Of a DNA stretch of 64,000 nucleotides, positions 63,011 through 64,000 are shown one piece after another. Source of the stretch: Prorocentrum cordatum. Its lineage: Eukaryota; Sar; Dinophyceae; Prorocentrales; Prorocentraceae. A program made the translations under genes and the position numbers. Each line of letters opens with the position of its first letter. Position 1 is the first letter of the stretch. Under the pieces are notes generated by a model. It searched no databases and had not been told where the DNA came from. It worked only from the letters and a program-made list of their open reading frames with translations. The stretch is from NCBI GenBank assembly GCA_963575745.1, contig CAUYUJ010021052.1:43084-107083 (forward strand). Reading direction: 5' to 3'.

Positions 63011-63289
63011 CTACAGTGTTCCAGGGATCATCGGGTCAACGTCCCAGAGTGAGCTGCCTGTTTGGCACGATGTCGGGCTGCCAGGGCGCAATAGTTACGC
63101 TGGTTCGCGGTGTTGAAGCCCCAGGCATGGCATTCTGGCACGATGCAGGATCGTCAAGGCGCTACACAAACAGTTGTCTTCCAACTGGGCACTTCATTTA
63201 GTGACAATGAGTCCCTGTAGAGGCCTATGAAGAGGGAACTTGGAGGGAGCCCATTGAAATGTCGTCGATGAGTCTGGGGTTTACACTGG

Positions 63290-63365
63290 TTCTCCTGCTC
63301 CTCCTCCTCCTTTTCCTCCTCTCTGTCCTCCTCCTCCTCCTCCTTCTCCTCCTCCCCCATACTCC
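63290..63365. repeat. (CTC)n pyrimidine tract
   Basis: CTCCTCCT repeats with CTGT and CTTT interruptions. Confidence 0.85.
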
Positions 63366-64000
63366 CTCCTCGGTACGCACGGCAAATGAAGATCAATGAG
63401 TCCTGAAACGCGACCTGACACAGGTTGGAAAACAGAGGGGGCTGTATACAAAAGGACGATCAACGAGGAGTGCCAGCACAGTAGCCCACTACGCCTCCTT
63501 GTCCAAGGCCTCGGAGCCACTGGTGTGGGGATCCCCGCCGCTGTCAGTCCCATCTCGAGCAGCTGACGGGCGTCAGGATGCGCAGAGGCGATGAGGACAG
63601 CATGACGCGAGGATCCCACGCGGCCCTACCTGGCCTCCCCTGCACTGAACCCAACTGCCTACCTGCGAGGGCCCATCCACCTGGCCTCCCGCGCGGCTTA
63701 CCTGGCCTCCTTCATTTCTCGTGCTTAATATTAACGCCTCCCCGTCGCACCACTAGACGTGTCCGTAGGACAGGCCGTGCGTTTCGCCTGAGACTTCCTT
63801 GCCAAATCTGATCCTGAAGCCTGACATGTGCAACAGTTTTCAGGATAGAGCCCGGGTCGTTTTCAAAATGTGGATTTCTCCTTAGCGCCGCGCACATCCG
63901 TTTTCACAAAAACGCAACTATTTCAATGATGGAGCCCGGGACAATTTTTGAATGTAGTTCTCGCCTCAGCGCCGCGCTCACGCGCCTTTGCAGAGCAACC
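63366..64000. other. Unassigned end of window, with repeat copy at 63.77-63.99 kb
   Basis: 63,600-63,720 has short CACGCGGCCCTACCTGGCCTCC-like repetition (ACCTGGCCTCCC recurs three times). 63,777-63,990 is the second copy of the repeat described at 62.8 kb. It is cut by the window end, so the array may continue. Confidence 0.45.

Overview
The window is GC-rich nuclear DNA, almost certainly from a dinoflagellate. The genus cannot be fixed from sequence alone; Prorocentrum, Polarella and Symbiodiniaceae-like genomes would all fit. The evidence is the type of retroelement proteins (Ty1/copia with very divergent gag-pol, and a LINE-like endonuclease/RT/RNase H family), spliced-leader-like sequences, voltage-gated channel pieces of the type abundant in dinoflagellates, and a very high load of trinucleotide and 12-bp repeats. 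There is no bacterial gene organisation, no operon and no convincing rRNA or tRNA gene.

Layout. 0-11 kb: gene-poor, made of (GGA/CTC)n tracts, a (GTT)n block, a 41-bp tandem array, a ~115-bp array and a (TA)n tract. 11-13.3 kb: one copy of a dispersed TCTTGGGGCC-rich repeat, then a probable gene (12.05-13.1 kb) cut by a 240-bp introner-like element bounded by a perfect 19-bp direct repeat; related elements lie at 0.8, 5.1, 9.2, 13.1 and 15.2 kb. 13.3-18.3 kb: microsatellites, a 79-bp tandem array and a ~580-bp (AGT)n tract. 18.3-23.4 kb: another TCTTGGGGCC repeat and GC-rich sequence with possible decayed minus-strand coding. 23.4-25.8 kb: a broken voltage-gated cation channel (S1-S4, S5-pore-S6 and an EF-hand-like exon on the + strand). 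25.8-32 kb: tandem repeats, (GAT)n, a [gtgagatcgat]n minisatellite, a 95-bp satellite and dispersed repeats.

32,012-41,404 is a complete but decayed Ty1/copia retrotransposon. It has 168-bp LTRs differing at six positions, a tRNA-iMet-type primer binding site, an ATCAC target duplication, gag, CCHC knuckle, aspartic protease, a C/H-rich domain, a methyltransferase-like domain, DDE integrase, RT and RNase H. Several frameshifts, a nonsense codon and a damaged RT motif A make it non-autonomous. It sits in an (ATC)n microsatellite. 41.4-49.3 kb holds unrecognised sequence, a 294-bp MITE-like element with 20-bp inverted ends, a 12-bp minisatellite, (TATG)n, and reverse copies of the dispersed repeats.

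49.6-58.5 kb is a degenerate LINE-like retroelement (charged N-terminal region, endonuclease, RT, RNase H). Its RT is split at 52.69 kb by ~3.1 kb of C-rich repeats containing a 100-N gap and a perfect 401-bp tandem duplication. 58.5-64 kb has reverse TCTTGGGGCC repeat, a third 95-bp satellite locus, a second channel fragment (EF-hand and tail exons at 60.37-60.91 kb), a diverged copy of an 8.8-kb repeat, and an ungapped spliced-leader-like 22-mer at 62,564. Nearly all long open frames elsewhere are by-products of repeats whose unit length is a multiple of three.
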